Positions 21,183 through 33,210 of a stretch of 64,000 bases of DNA are shown piece by piece (the first letter of the stretch is position 1; every line of letters starts with the position of its first letter). The translations under genes and the position numbers were made by a program. The DNA comes from Bromus sterilis (taxonomy: Eukaryota; Streptophyta; Magnoliopsida; Poales; Poaceae), in the NCBI GenBank assembly GCA_950022295.1, contig OX465599.1, forward strand, positions 291,669,501 through 291,733,500. Direction: 5' to 3'. The notes under the pieces are model-generated. The model was not told where the DNA came from. It ran no database searches and saw nothing but the letters and a program-made list of their open reading frames with translations.

Positions 21183-22326
21183 ATGGATCCATGGATCGGC
21201 AGCCAGCCCTCCCTGAGCCTTGACCTGCACGTCGGCCTCCCGCCCATGGGCCACCATCAGCACCACCAGGCGCCGCCGCTCGTCAAGCCCAAGATCCTCG
21301 TCGAGGAGAACTTCATGCTGCCGCTCAAGAAGGACCCTGAGGTAGGCACATACGCCCATACAGAACGCACCAAGAACACCCTGGTTTTGAATATGCGTAT
21401 TCCAGATTATTATGAGCTAGAACTCAACATTTTTTGTCTGCGTATAGGTCGCGGTTCTTGAATCGGAGCTACAGCGGGTCAGCGAGGAGAACCGCCGGCT
21501 GGGCGAGATGCTCCGGGAGGTGGCATCCAAGTACGAGGTCCTGCAGGGCCAGTTCACCGCCAACGCCACCGCCGGCGCCAACCACCATAATAACTACAAC
21601 AACCAGCCGTCCTCCGCGTCGGAGGGCGGCTCCGTGTCCCCGTCGCGGAAGCGCAAGAGCCAGGACAGCCTCGGCACGCCGCCGCCCCCGGCGCCCTTCC
21701 AGCAACATCAGCAGCAGCACTATGCGGCGCCGGACCAGGCGGAGTGCACGTCGGGCGAGCCGTGCAAGCGCATCCGGGAGGAGTGCAAGCCCGTCGTCTC
21801 CAAGCGCTACGTCCACGCCGACACCGCCGACCTCAGCCTCGTGGTCAAGGACGGCTACCAGTGGCGCAAGTACGGCCAGAAGGTGACCAAGGACAACCCA
21901 TGCCCCAGGGCCTACTTCCGGTGCTCCTTCGCCCCCGGCTGCCCCGTCAAGAAGAAGGTCCAGAGGAGCGCCGACGACAAGACCATACTCGTGGCGACTT
22001 ACGAGGGGGAGCACAACCACAGCCAGCCCCCACCGTCGCAGCCGCAGCAGAACGACGGTGTCAAGAACTCCGGGAAGCCGCCCCAGGCGCCTGTATCCAC
22101 GGCTGCGCCTCACCATCTCCAGCAGCAGCAGCAGCACAAGCAGGAAGCGGCGGCGGTCGTCGTGAGCAGCGGCGAGTCGGCCGCTGCGGCGTCGGATATG
22201 ATCCGGCGGAACCTGGCGGAGCAGATGGCGATGACGCTGACGCGGGACCCCAGCTTCAAGGCGGCGCTCGTCACCGCTCTCTCCGGCCGGATCCTCGAGC
22301 TGTCGCCGACCAGGGACATCAATTAA
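21183..22326 (+). CDS. Group IIa WRKY transcription factor (WRKY71/WRKY40-like)
   Basis: Two exons, 21183-21341 and 21448-22326, give 345 aa. The first exon has 53 codons and ends in phase 0 at GAG|GTAGGC. Nuclear DNA-binding regulator of W-box genes. Seen: an N-terminal LxLxL (EAR-like) motif, LSLDL, at residues 11-15; a leucine zipper at about 54-86 (L57, L61, V64, N68, L71, L75, V78, L85); the basic signal RKRK at 120-123; WRKYGQK at 192-198 (bases 21862-21882); zinc ligands C212, C218, H242 and H244 (C-X5-C-X23-H-X-H); a Pro/Gln-rich region; and the C-terminal DPSFKAALVTALSGRI of this group. Zipper plus C-X5-C place it in group IIa, near barley HvWRKY1/2 and rice WRKY71, known repressors of immunity or gibberellin responses; which orthologue is uncertain. 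The frame is intact with strong GC bias. The intron that group IIa genes usually carry at VQR is absent. The start is the first ATG after the leader. Confidence 0.95.
21342..21447 (+). other. WRKY intron 1
   Basis: 106 nt, GTAGGCACAT...TGCGTATAG, AT-richer than the exons. Exon 2 resumes with VAVLESELQRVSEEN, completing the leucine zipper that exon 1 (KKDPE) leads into. Reading through instead gives a different, shorter product, so splicing is required. Confidence 0.9.
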
Positions 22327-23490
22327 TCCTTCCCCACAACAGGAGCAGCCACGTCACAAGACATCAAATTTTCCTGCGGTGGTCGATTAGTGCGTGCGGC
22401 ATTGCTGCCTCCGTCGAATCTCACAGGAAAACCAGCAAGAACCAGTCGCATGACCGACGACGAAGACACGACCGATTCCGGCAAGCTGGGATCGGAGGCA
22501 CCGCCGCAGCTGGTGCACATAAGATGGCAGACACGAGGGGAGGTTGATGATGAGATTCAGATGGATGTTGTAACATGTACGAGTAGTAGCAGTAGGTAGG
22601 ATAATACGGCGAGGAACACGCGAAAGTGTACAATCTTCCTCTCTTTTTTCCGTTTACTAGGGAAAATGTTTCATTCCATGATTTCCATGGAACCCGATTC
22701 AATGAGAAAACCAAGTCAATTAATTAAGCTCAATCGCTCCACATCCATAATTCAAAATTTTCGTTATTGGTTAGACTATGTAGCATCGAGAGATGTTGTG
22801 AACAAAACTATGCGACGAGAAATGTCGCGAGCAGTAAAGAAGAGGGAATTGAGTTTGGCGAGGCTGACGTCTTCTGGGTCTCTCTGCGGCCGCTCTTATC
22901 CAGAAATGGTCCACGTAGGCAGTAGCTGTACAAGTAGTGCTAGTAAACTCTACCAGACCCGCCAGAATACGCCGAGAAGAGGCCAGAAAATACGGGACCA
23001 GGGGTGGGACCCACGAAGAGCTCGTCGTCTAGGTCGGCCGTGTCCCACGTGCGACGGAGTAGCAGCGACGGTCCGTCGCCGCGGGAGGGAGGGTAGGGAA
23101 GGGAAGGAAGTTGGGTGGAAACGGGAGCCCGGACGGCGGCCGGGGCTGGCTGCCGCTGGCGCCTCATCCTCACCACAGAATAATAGTCAAAACACGTGCG
23201 GGCGGCGGTCCACGGTCGGCGGCCCGCTTCGGCGACGCTGCTGGAGAATCAATCGTTGCCGCCACGCACATCGCCACTTTGGTTTTAGTAGGAGTAGTAC
23301 AATTTTATATAAAAAATAATACAGTATTATATTAAGATGTAGGAAGTGTTTTATTTTCTTCAAAACATACATGCTTAGTGATACTTATTTATTATTGTTA
23401 GAATAATCGGGGACAATAATAATTGTTATTTCATTAATTTAAAATATAGCATCAAACGATCGGTGATAGAGGCGGAATGTAACTATGTAA
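22327..23490 (+). other. WRKY 3' flank and spacer
   Basis: The first few hundred bases are presumably 3' UTR; I see no clear polyadenylation signal. The rest includes a GC-rich part (about 22960-23230) and an AT-rich part before the Harbinger element. A 217-codon frame at 22666-23319 has biased composition and no domain, and I do not call it a gene. Confidence 0.6.
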
Positions 23491-25504
23491 GGGCATCTCC
23501 AAAGGAGACCCTTGAAACTCCAACATTCGTCGGGATTGGGATGTTCGAACCGATTTAGTGATCGAACGTGACCTTATATCCGTTTATGGATTGGTTTGCC
23601 TATCCGTTTTTTTCGAAACCTGAACTAAACCGAGGGAGACTTTGCGGGAGTACGGCAAGCAGAAACATCTTGTCTCGACCCTCCGGCCCACCTTAAAACA
23701 CCACTCATAAGCTCAAGATTTCAACACTTTCTCCTTCATCTGTATCCGCTTGCTCCCTGATGGATGTCGTCGCTGCACCACTGCAATCGTTGCCAAAGAC
23801 CTTGCCCAAGCTCAGTTGGCCGCCGCACCACCTCGGCGTTGCTAAGAACTTGTCAGAGTCCTTCTCAGCTTCTCTCGCCCTATTCGCGGGGCATGTACCA
23901 TCCTCCCATGCGGATACCGTATGTGGTGATGAACTCGCTCGACTAGTGTTCGTCCAAATGTCTGTGCCAATTTTACTGATCATTTTCTTTACTCTTTCAA
24001 GAAATGAATTCGGACTCAGAGTACATGTATAAGAAATTCATCTAGTTGACCGATGATTCTTCCGACGAGGATGAATATGCAGATGAAACGGTGATGATGC
24101 AGACGGTCCTTGCAGATGCAAAGCAAGCAAAAAAGCACGTTCTCAATTCAGGGGATCGATCAAAGGTCATGGAGAGTTGAATTGTAATAGGACACGAGGG
24201 CACTTAGCGCTGGTGGACGATTACAATGCTTCAGATGCCTTATTCGCGAACAATTTTCGTTGACGCTTTTGAATGCGGAAGAATGTGTTCGATCGGCTTT
24301 ACAATGACATTCGGTTCTATGTACTTTATCTTGAACAAGGATGTTGTGGGGACAATTGCATCCACCGCCTATCAGAAGTTCACATATGCATTGTGTGTGC
24401 TTGCATATGGCACAAGCGTGTATTCATGGGACGAGTACTTCTGGATGTCCAAGAGCACCTGCACGTACGTCATCGTACGATTTCACTCATGCGGTGGTGC
24501 AAGTGTTTGGTCCTTAATACTTGAGAGAAGCCATTGTTGTGGACTCCTAAAGTATCATGGCAATGTCGAAAGCTGGAGGACGATCAAGTATGCTCGGATC
24601 TCTTGATTGCATGCATTGGAGGTGGAAGAACTGCCCATATGATCTACAAGGACCATATTAGGGTCATGTGAATAAGTCCATCATCATTCTTAAAGTAGTT
24701 GCTTCACAAGACCTTTGAATTAGGATCCTTTCTTTGTCATGTTTGGGTCTCGCAATGATATCAATGTGGTGCAACGGTCCGTATTGTTTGCTCATTTGAC
24801 TGAAGAACAAGCTCTTTCATGTAATTATATATCCTATCAATGAGCATGAGTATAACATGGGCTACTATCTGGTTCACGATATCAAGCCTTCGTGGGTGAC
24901 TTTTGTCAAGACCATCTCCCATCTAAAAGTAAAAAAAATCAGTTTTCCTAAAGAAAAGAAAGACCTAGAAATGATGTGGAGAGGGCATTTGGAGTGCTTC
25001 AAGCTCAATTTGCTGTTGTGCGAGGACCTGCAAAACAGTGAGATCCAGAGACCTTGTGGAAGATGATGATATGTTGTGTAATAATGCATAACATGATCGT
25101 GAAGGATGAGGGTGAAGGTGATGTCAAAAATTTATACTTTGAGAACATGGGTGATACTATTGAACTTCCACCTCAAAATACGACCATATTTGTTGAGTTT
25201 GTCGAAATGCATCAACAAATTTAACATTTGCAACTTATGAGCAGCTTAAGGAAGATTTAATTGAGCATTTATGGGCTTCTAAGTGATACAATTAAACTTA
25301 ATTTTATATTCAAAATATTTTAATTGTTAAATTGTAATGAATTTCGATTGAGTTTGTGCGATTTTTTTGGATATTTGTTGAAATATTGGCGGATAGATGC
25401 GGCCAAGGTTGGATGGCCGACGTCTCCATCAATGCTCGTGGACCGGCCCTCCTGTTTTATAATAGATATGATGCCTGTTTTAGGGGATAGTGTTGGAGAT
25501 GCCT
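23491..25504 (+). mobile_element. PIF/Harbinger DNA transposon, decayed
   Basis: The left end GGGCATCTCCA (23491) and right end TGGAGATGCCT (ending 25504) form an imperfect terminal inverted repeat (10 of 11). They are flanked by TAA at 23488-23490 and 25505-25507, the TWA target duplication of this superfamily. A broken transposase lies inside on the plus strand. It sits about 1.2 kb downstream of the WRKY stop. It is immobile now but could be mobilised only by a relative's enzyme if the ends are recognised. Confidence 0.8.
24004..25286 (+). pseudogene. PIF/Harbinger transposase (DDE_Tnp_4/ALP1-like) pseudogene
   Basis: Reading from MNSDSEYMYKKFI at 24004 and switching frames, one can follow the family protein: the acidic DDSSDEDEYADET part, MRKNVFDRLYNDIRFYVL (24273), then a second frame with YQKFTYALCVLAYGTSVYSWDEYFWM (24361-24440), then LDCMHWRWKNCP, SHNDI-like SRNDINV region, YNMGYYLVHDIKPSWVTFVKTI (24848-24920) and the tail TYEQLKEDLIEHLWASK ending at 25286. 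There are several stops and at least three frameshifts. The enzyme would cut and paste at TWA sites with a DDE catalytic core. No intact partner Myb-like protein is seen. Confidence 0.8.
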
Positions 25505-25570
25505 TAAGCCTGCATCGAGTTTTTTACACGCCATGAAAACAAAGGACCATGAGGAAGAAAGACGAGTGTC

Positions 25571-26289
25571 TGATGTCACGAGAGTTTACTTCTTGCCCCT
25601 CGTTGGTTACCCAAAGTGGAAGGTTGAGATGTAGACAACAACAAATTTCTCTCGGTGAAGATACCAAGGTTTGTCTCCAGTAGGACTCCGATAACGACAA
25701 GAAGTTGACAACGGCGCCAGAGATTAGCGGTTGTCGTGGACCTGCACACACACCAGATAGCTTTGCTCCCAATGAGTACAAAGGGGTTGTCAATCCCTCC
25801 GGCCTTGTTGCTTACAAAGGATAAAACGCACGGGATAATAATGATAGCGATATCAACGGAAAAATAATAAAGCAGTAAATTGATAGAGGGTGTAAACAGT
25901 ATTGGAAATATGGATCGGGGTCCGATGATGTTCACTAGTGATGTCTCTCTCCCAAAAGACGATAAAATAGCCATGCGAGGTAAACAAATTACAGCTGGGC
26001 AATTGACACGATTATGTGCGCAAACCAATGCTAATTATGCTATAAAGAAAGGTAGAGGCTCAAAAAGCATGGGCGGTACGCCAAGACAAGTAGACCGAAA
26101 TCCATATGCATCTACCTACTAATCATCCACCTTGCGATATCTATCCAGAACATCTCGCTGGTATTAAGTTGTGAATCCCACCCAAAGTGTAAACTCAAGC
26201 AACAGACAACTGCATTAAAGAACTTTGCGTAAAGTAAACAATCCTTGCACCCGCAAGTACAAGGACCGTTGTTTTCCCCCTTGTGGCAA
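25571..26289 (-). repeat. Family C LTR fragment
   Basis: TGATGTCACGAGAG at 25571 onward follows the left 720 bp of the family C LTRs (for example 13666-14370) and stops at the A-type LTR that begins at 26290. The missing remainder is expected beyond the nested elements, outside the window. It is more diverged than the other copies. Confidence 0.8.
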
Positions 26290-27676
26290 TGATACGTCTC
26301 AAACGTATCTACTTTTCCAAACAATTTTGCTATTGTTTTGCCCTCATTCTTGCATGATTTGGACGAAACTAACCCGGACTAACGCCGTTTTCAGCAGAGC
26401 TGTCTGTATGGTTTTATTGTGCGGAGGAAAATGGATTTTTGGACGTCTCAGAAAATTCCCAGAAAAATACCAGAAAATCCACGCACCCGAAGGAGCCAGA
26501 TGCCGGAAGTGGGACCAGAGGGGAGCCCAGGGGGCCCCAGGCGCCCCCCTGGCGCGGCCAGGGGTGGGGCCCCGCCCTCTGGCCGCCTGGGGTATGCCCC
26601 CCCTCCTCTGGTGCCCTACAAGGACTCCTATTTATTCTCATGACGGAGAAACCCCGAAACAGAAGTCGTTTTCCCAATTCTCGTCGCGGAGCCGCCGCCA
26701 CCCTCTGTTCTTCTCCGTGAGGGCTAATCTGGAGGCTGGTTTGGCCTCCGGAGAGGGGAGATCATCGTCATCGTCATCACCACTCCATCCTCCCTCCATG
26801 ACTTCTCCACCCATGTGTGAGTAATTCCCTGCTGTAGGCAAAGGGGATGGTAGGGATTGGATGAGTTAGATAATAGTTTATCAGATTGTTGGGGCATGTT
26901 GCCTATCATCTAGATTGGTGTTTATCATCTTTTCTTCAACTTGTTTCTCTTAATTCTTGTCACTTTGGGCCCGAGTGCCATGATTTCAGATCTGAACCCT
27001 TTGTGTTTCATGAATATATTTGTGTTCTTGATCTTATCTATGAGTTGTATGCACCTGTTATAGTCCGAAACCGGCGATCCCAATGGTGACAACTTGGGAC
27101 ACCAAAGGGGATGGACTATAATTTGAGGATTCCATGTATCCATTGATTGTTAATGCTTTGTTCCGGTGCTCTTTGATAGGAGCACCTTAATCTCCGTAAG
27201 TTCCTTTTGACCCCGTTCGTAGCGGGATGGTAGGACAAAAGATGTTGTGCAAGTTCTTATTGCAAGCACGTACAACTACCTTTGGGATACATGCCTGATG
27301 TTTGATTTATGCCTAGATGATCATTGCTTTTCTGTGTGCCTTGCCCCAAGTTAAATACATGATGTGTCTCATCCATGCAACGCCCAACCATCCATCTCCC
27401 TAGCCTACAATGTTTTAATTCTGCTGGTTACTAGTTGTTTACTTTCGCTGTTCTACTTTCGCTGTTTCACCACCACTATTACCATTGCTATCATCACTTC
27501 CATATCGCAGTTACTATTAATATCTTGTTTCAAGTAAGTCTATCTCATGTGCGGTGGAATTGACAACTCCACTGTTAAAGCTTGTGGATATTCTTTGGCT
27601 CCCCTTGAGTCGAATCTATAAACTGGGTTATTCTTACCCGCGAAGACTATCTCGATCCCCTGTAGTTGTGGGTTAT
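26290..27676 (+). repeat. A-type LTR, plus orientation
   Basis: It starts TGATACGTCTCAAACG and follows the reverse complement of the element A LTR for about 1387 bp, including the GC-rich block and the TATA-like CTATTTATTC near 26628. It ends GTGGGTTAT at 27676, where the final CA is replaced by the start of element B. The left flank GGCAA (26285-26289) would be its target duplication; its partner is not in the window. It could be solo or an end of a full element. Confidence 0.82.
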
Positions 27677-29220
27677 TGATAACCCACAAGTGTAGGGGGT
27701 CTCAACAATCTTCACGGGTAAGAATAACCCAATTTATTGATTCGACACAAGGGGAGCCAAAGAATACTTATAAGCCTTAGCAGTTGAGTTCTCAATTCAA
27801 CCACACCTGAAAAAGCACTAGACAAGATATAAGTAGCAACGGTGTGTTGACGGGTGTAGCCTTTAAGACTTCCCCAATCACCAACACCACAAAGTAGTAA
27901 CAAAGTAGCAGGAGCATCAAACAAAGTAAAAGTAACAACGAAGGAAATGAAGGTGAAAGATGGACCGGGGTTCAAGGTTTCACTAGTGTTACCTCTCTAG
28001 GCAAAAGAAGAAGGTGCTGGGTGAAAAAATTACAGTTGGGAAATTGACATAATTGCACCAACTCTAGCTAAACAAACTAGAGCATCCTAGTCTAAGAACC
28101 AAACGTAGGCATGTGTTCCGTATGTAGTTGTACGTGATTGCAATAAGAACTTTGCACAACATCTTTTGTCCTACCATCCCGCTAGGAACGGGGCCACTTA
28201 AGGAACTTACGGAGATTAAGGTGCTCCTGCGGCGGAGCACCGGAACAAAGCATTAACACTCCATGAACACATGTGATCCTCAAATTATAGCCCATCCCCT
28301 TTGGTGTCCCAAGCTGTCACCATTGGGATCGCCGGTTCCGGACTATAATAGGTGCATACAACCGTAGATAAGAACTAGAACAACAGTTATAATCATGCAA
28401 CCATAACGTGCTCAGATCTGAGATCATGCTACTCGTGCACTAGTAACAAGCATTAAGAACAACAAATTGCAGCAACAATAATTCATAAACCTCTTAGGAC
28501 TGAACAAGGTAACAATTCATCGGATCCCAACAAACACAACACCAATTACATCATATGGATCTCAATCATGTAGGGCAGCTCATGAGAACATTGTATTGAA
28601 GATCTAGGGGGAGAGAATACCACATAGCTACTGCCAAGAACCCGTAGTCCAAGGAGGAACTACTCAAGAAGCATCATGGGGGAAGGAGAGTCGATGAAGA
28701 TGGCCCCGGGGGCCAAGGCCCTCCTCGGCAGGGTGCCGGAGCAGGATCCTGGTGACCCCCGAAGCTAGTTTTCGATGGAGGCGGAGATCGGAATCGCTTC
28801 TGGAAAAAGTACTTCGATATTAGGGATTTCCTCCTCGGGGCTAAAAATAGGGCCAAAGGGGGCACCGAGAGGGGCCAGCAGGCAGCCAGGAGGGTGCCTG
28901 GCGCGGCCTAGGGCTGGGCCGCGCCATGGACCCTTCTGGAGTCCTAGTGGTGGCCCTCCCTTCCTTCCTTGGTGTTTCCGGAGGCTTCCGGGACACTGAT
29001 TTTTTATATATATTTTGCGGAATTTTTGGAGCACTTTTAATGGCCGGAAAACCTGAAATACAAAAACAGCAGAAAACAGGAACTGGCAACTGGGTGCACT
29101 GAGTTAATATGTTAGTCCAAATATGCTCAAAAGTGTATGAAAGTTCAAGCAAAACATGGCAAAGTCACACAAAACATGCATGGCACAAGCAGAATTTATA
29201 GATACGTTTGGGACGTATCA
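27677..29220 (-). repeat. Element B left LTR, mosaic of A-type and C-type sequence
   Basis: 1544 bp, TGATAACCCACAAG...GGACGTATCA. Bases 27677 to about 28450 follow the A-type LTR (the AACATCTTTTGTCC and GGGATCGCCGGTTCC regions). From about 28560 to 29220 it follows the C-type LTR (ATGTAGGGCAGCTC, the GAGCACTTTTAAT region and GTGCACTGAGTTAAT). A GC-rich block at about 28850-28925 precedes a TATA-like CTATTTTTAG on the minus strand. Confidence 0.85.
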
Positions 29221-30291
29221 ACATCCCCAAGCTTAATTCCTGCTCGTCCTCGAGTAGGTAAATGATAACAAGCATAATTTCTGTGGTGACATGCCACACA
29301 ACCATATAAGGACTTTCAAGTAAAGCAATTAAAGCGTGCAATTCAATTCAAGTCTTAACAAGCAAGAGTCTATATTAGAATTGACACAAGCAACAAAAGG
29401 ACATAAGGTGCAAGAGCTCTCGCTGTCCATGACTCGAATGTCTCCAAATGGTGTTTGCGTGCAAGAAGGGGAATTTTGGAATACGAGAGAGAAAACTTTT
29501 TATTGTTGAGAACTAAATCTACTAAAGTTTCACACTTGGTCTCCTTTGAAGTCTTATCTGGACTCGTCCCCAGACCACTAGCCAGGTACAAGTCAAACTG
29601 ATCCACTCCCTTTCGATATTTCGAGCACTCATGCAATGGATGAGCGTGAGCAAGAAAGTTGACACCTAAACGACGAAATATAAAGATGGTGGAGGAAGAA
29701 GACAAAAAGGTGTGAAAGGCTCACATCAATGAGGACAATCATAGGCGAGAGAAAGCCATATGATAGATATGATGTGAGGAGTAGGGATTGCCATGCAACA
29801 TGCGGATGCACATAGAGCTATAAGTGTATGAAAGACCTCCAATGGAACTAGTGGGGGTGCATCCAACTTGCTTGCTCATGAATACCTAGAGCTCTTTTGA
29901 GGAGGCTCATCCTTGGAATATGCAGGCCAAGTTCTATAGTGTAAGGATCCCCACTTAGTTATGCAAGTACAACTTGAAAACTCTCTACAAACTGAAGTAC
30001 AGGTGCTACTATGAAGCACAAGTGTGGAATAAAGGATAGTAGTGTTGCCCCCTCTCTCTTTTTTTTCTTTTTCACCTTTTTTTGTATTTTTTTGATTTTG
30101 GGTGGCCTCCATGGCTCTTTATTTCTCTCTCTTTTTCTTTTCTTTCGTCCTCTTTGGGATTTTTTTGTATTTTTTCCACTTTGGGATCTTTTATTCCTTT
30201 CCTCACTGTAGGGGCAACACTCTAGAATAACATCAACACACTTTTATCTACTTACAACTCTGAATCAAAAAGTAATGACTCTATATGAATG
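29221..30291 (-). other. Element B internal non-coding, left part
   Basis: Homologous to 57645-58680 of the family C element. It has polypyrimidine and T-rich runs (about 30055-30195) and no gene. It ends with GAATG (30287-30291), the duplication made by the large derivative. Confidence 0.75.
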
Positions 30292-33210
30292 TGTGACGCC
30301 CCCAAAATCAGACCGTGTACAGTAATCATACACGCAAGGTACACGATCGAGATTTGGGACTCACGGTGAGATATCACAACACAACTCTACAAATAAAATA
30401 ATACAAGCTGTTTAATACAAGCCAGGGGCCACGAGGGCTTGAATACAACAGCTCGAGAGCACAAGTCAGCGGAAGCAATAGTATCTGAGTACAGACACAA
30501 GGATACAAGGTTGCCTTAAGAAGGCTAGCACAAAATCAACACTCGATCGAAAAGGCAAGGCCTCCTGCCTGGGAACCTACAAACTACTCCTGGTCAAAGG
30601 GGAACTCGACGTCGTAGAAGGCATCGGGGATATTCACGTTGCGGTGGTCGGCATCGGGGTCCTCCTGCTCCTGGGCTTCAACGTCGGCTGCAGCGGCCGA
30701 TCAGGCAAAACAGTAAAGGAAATAAAGCAGGTGAGTATCTAGCATACCCGCGAGTCTTACGTCCGCTACTAAGCATTATGCATTGTATCAACGGAAAGAA
30801 GAGGCTGTATATAGTGGACTGAAAGACAGAAAATCCAGAGCAAGGGTAAGAAGCTAGGCCTAACGAAGACTAGCATCTTCCAACGATGTCTTGCAGCATG
30901 AGGTAAGAATCAGCCAACAGTTTATATAAAGCATAAAGTAACAGTGCAGCAGAAGTTGCTGCAGCATTGTATAATAATAAGTTGTAATACTTAACAATGC
31001 CTCCGAGTTCACTTCCTCGACATCCTCGCGAGGAAGAAAACCCGAAACCATACAGTTTAATAATAATAGTTTGTAGTGGTAAGATCCAGCTTCAGCATAA
31101 AGCGTCCTGTTACCGTGGACACGGCTATTCGAATAGATTAATCTTCCCTGCAGGGGTGCACTTGTGTTACGCTGCACGAACGGATCTCCAGGGTGGCGGG
31201 AACCTTGTTAGGGAACGCTCCACCGAGGCTATCCGACACTTCATAGCCCATCTTTCAAACTCAACAGAGAGGCCATCCGCCGGTCTAAATCCTAAGTACT
31301 CAGGGCCTTGGACCCCAACCCTGACGTACTCCTGCACGGTGCGTGGGTGGCCGGGAAGCCGTAACAAAAACAACACAGCTCGAGCAAAGAAGACAGCGCA
31401 CTTCCCGGCAATCAGCCCGCGGTACTGCTGACATCTGAAGAGTCCTCGGACGACACTACGAAGCAGAGGAGCCCATAACTCGTAATTCCCATGGGTAGGT
31501 AGTGCGTACATGGCATATAGCCAACTCAAGACATTCACTGAACCATTTAGCATTTTAATTAACCTGCGTGACAACCGTTATCGTTGCCACGACTTAACCG
31601 ACCCGCAGACAACGACAGCACCCAGGACCACCAGTACATCGGTGCCTGCCCTGTCGTCCCACCAAGTCACTGCGGTTACCAACAAGGTGAACCGTCTCCT
31701 TATCTTGTCTCGCGTGTGCCCCTGGAGGAGCTCGACTTTCGTGGTTTGGTAACTCTCGCGGCCAATGATCAGGGGCCAAGCACACCGGTACACTGGTCGT
31801 ACCCTCCCTGTCATCCCGTCGCAATACCACTCGCGGGCACCGTTGGGTCGCCCGACTTCTTACCTTTAAGGACACCAGTTGGTTCGAGTTCCTACCATTA
31901 AGTGAAACCAGGAGGTATCACCCTCGATGGCACACTTAAAGAGGTTTGACAGAGACATCAGTGGAATGAACTAAAGAGGTAAACCTCGTATCATCCCGGT
32001 GATGCTACGCTACTGAGCCGACGAGAGTGAAATACGAGTCCATTCCACTCGTAAGTCAAACTCGAAGCGACTCGGCAGAGTCTCGCCGTTGTAGGTTCCC
32101 TAGGGTGGCTGCATTGATCCGTACCTGTTTCAGTTGTAATATATCGTTCCTGCGATCACTCCAGAGTGATCACGACCCTCTATTCTAAACTTAGCTAACA
32201 ATGCGCAGGGTTTACTGCTGAATAATGCATAAGTAATAATAGGCAGCATAGGATTAAAGGAAGGTACATCAAGGGGCGACAAAAACAAGCTATGCAATTG
32301 AATAGGATTATAATCGTAGCAGGAGCAGTAACAATGCCTAGTGCAAGAAATGTACGGAAAGATAGGCGATATCTGGGGAAGAGAATGGCTCTGCTTGCCT
32401 GGTAGCTCGACAGTAGCGGTACGGTCGTCGACGAAGTAGTCGTACTCAGCATCGGTGTAGTCGACGACAGCAGCGGGGTCTACCGGAGATTAAGGGGGGG
32501 GAAGAAACAATAAATACACAACAATAATAGCAATACAAATGCAAGACATAACAGATGAATTTTAAACAAGGTTCTAACGCATTACGATGCACGATACTCG
32601 GAGTGGGAATCCATCCGGGGATGAAATACCGGCTCCGGGTGATTATCGGACAAGGTGTCTGGAGGGGGGGAGATATCATGCCGGAGGTGTCGTGGATATC
32701 CGACACATGTGTGGGTGTTGTATCCAGGTTAGTTGATCTATTCCGAACAACTTTCGTGTTCAGAATAAATTCATCCGGAGGATTTATCGGTATCGGGCAA
32801 TTATCGGACTGACGGTACCGGAGGGGGACGGTTCGATGTTAGACATGTTAGAGGGGTGTGGTGGGGGTATGGGTATCATATCCGAACTCGGTGATCCGTT
32901 CTGAGCAACTTTCGTATACAAAAGTTTTACATCCGGGAAACGTATATCGGTACCGGGAATTATCGACAGACGGCCCGAAGGGGGAGGAATGTCGATGTTC
33001 GGTACGCTAAAGAGGGGTGGTAGATATACAGATAGCGTATCCGTATTCGTTATATTTTTCTGATCAATTTTGATGTATAAAGTTTTTGAATCTGAATTAC
33101 GGTTTAAAAGATATTGAATTTCAAAGTTTTAATCAATTTAAATAAATTTCTGAAATTTTCTCTTTATTTATAAAATAGCAACATTATCCACAACCTTATC
33201 CAAACAGTAC

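Noticed and set aside
21744..22547. 267-codon frame overlapping the WRKY exon
   Set aside because: Out-of-frame shadow of a GC-rich exon; the WRKY frame has clear domain evidence.
22666..23319. 217-codon plus-strand open frame after the WRKY gene
   Set aside because: Arg/Gly/Ser-biased text from a GC-rich stretch running into AT-rich DNA, no domain, no promoter; likely chance.
27661..27700. Head-to-head LTRs as evidence of a chromosomal inversion
   Set aside because: A simple insertion of B two bases from the LTR end explains it; kept as a finding to check, not called as an inversion.
30997..31574. 144- and 135-codon frames recurring in LARD LTRs
   Set aside because: They recur only because the LTR is duplicated; opposite-strand overlap and no domain. 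Kept as LTR sequence.
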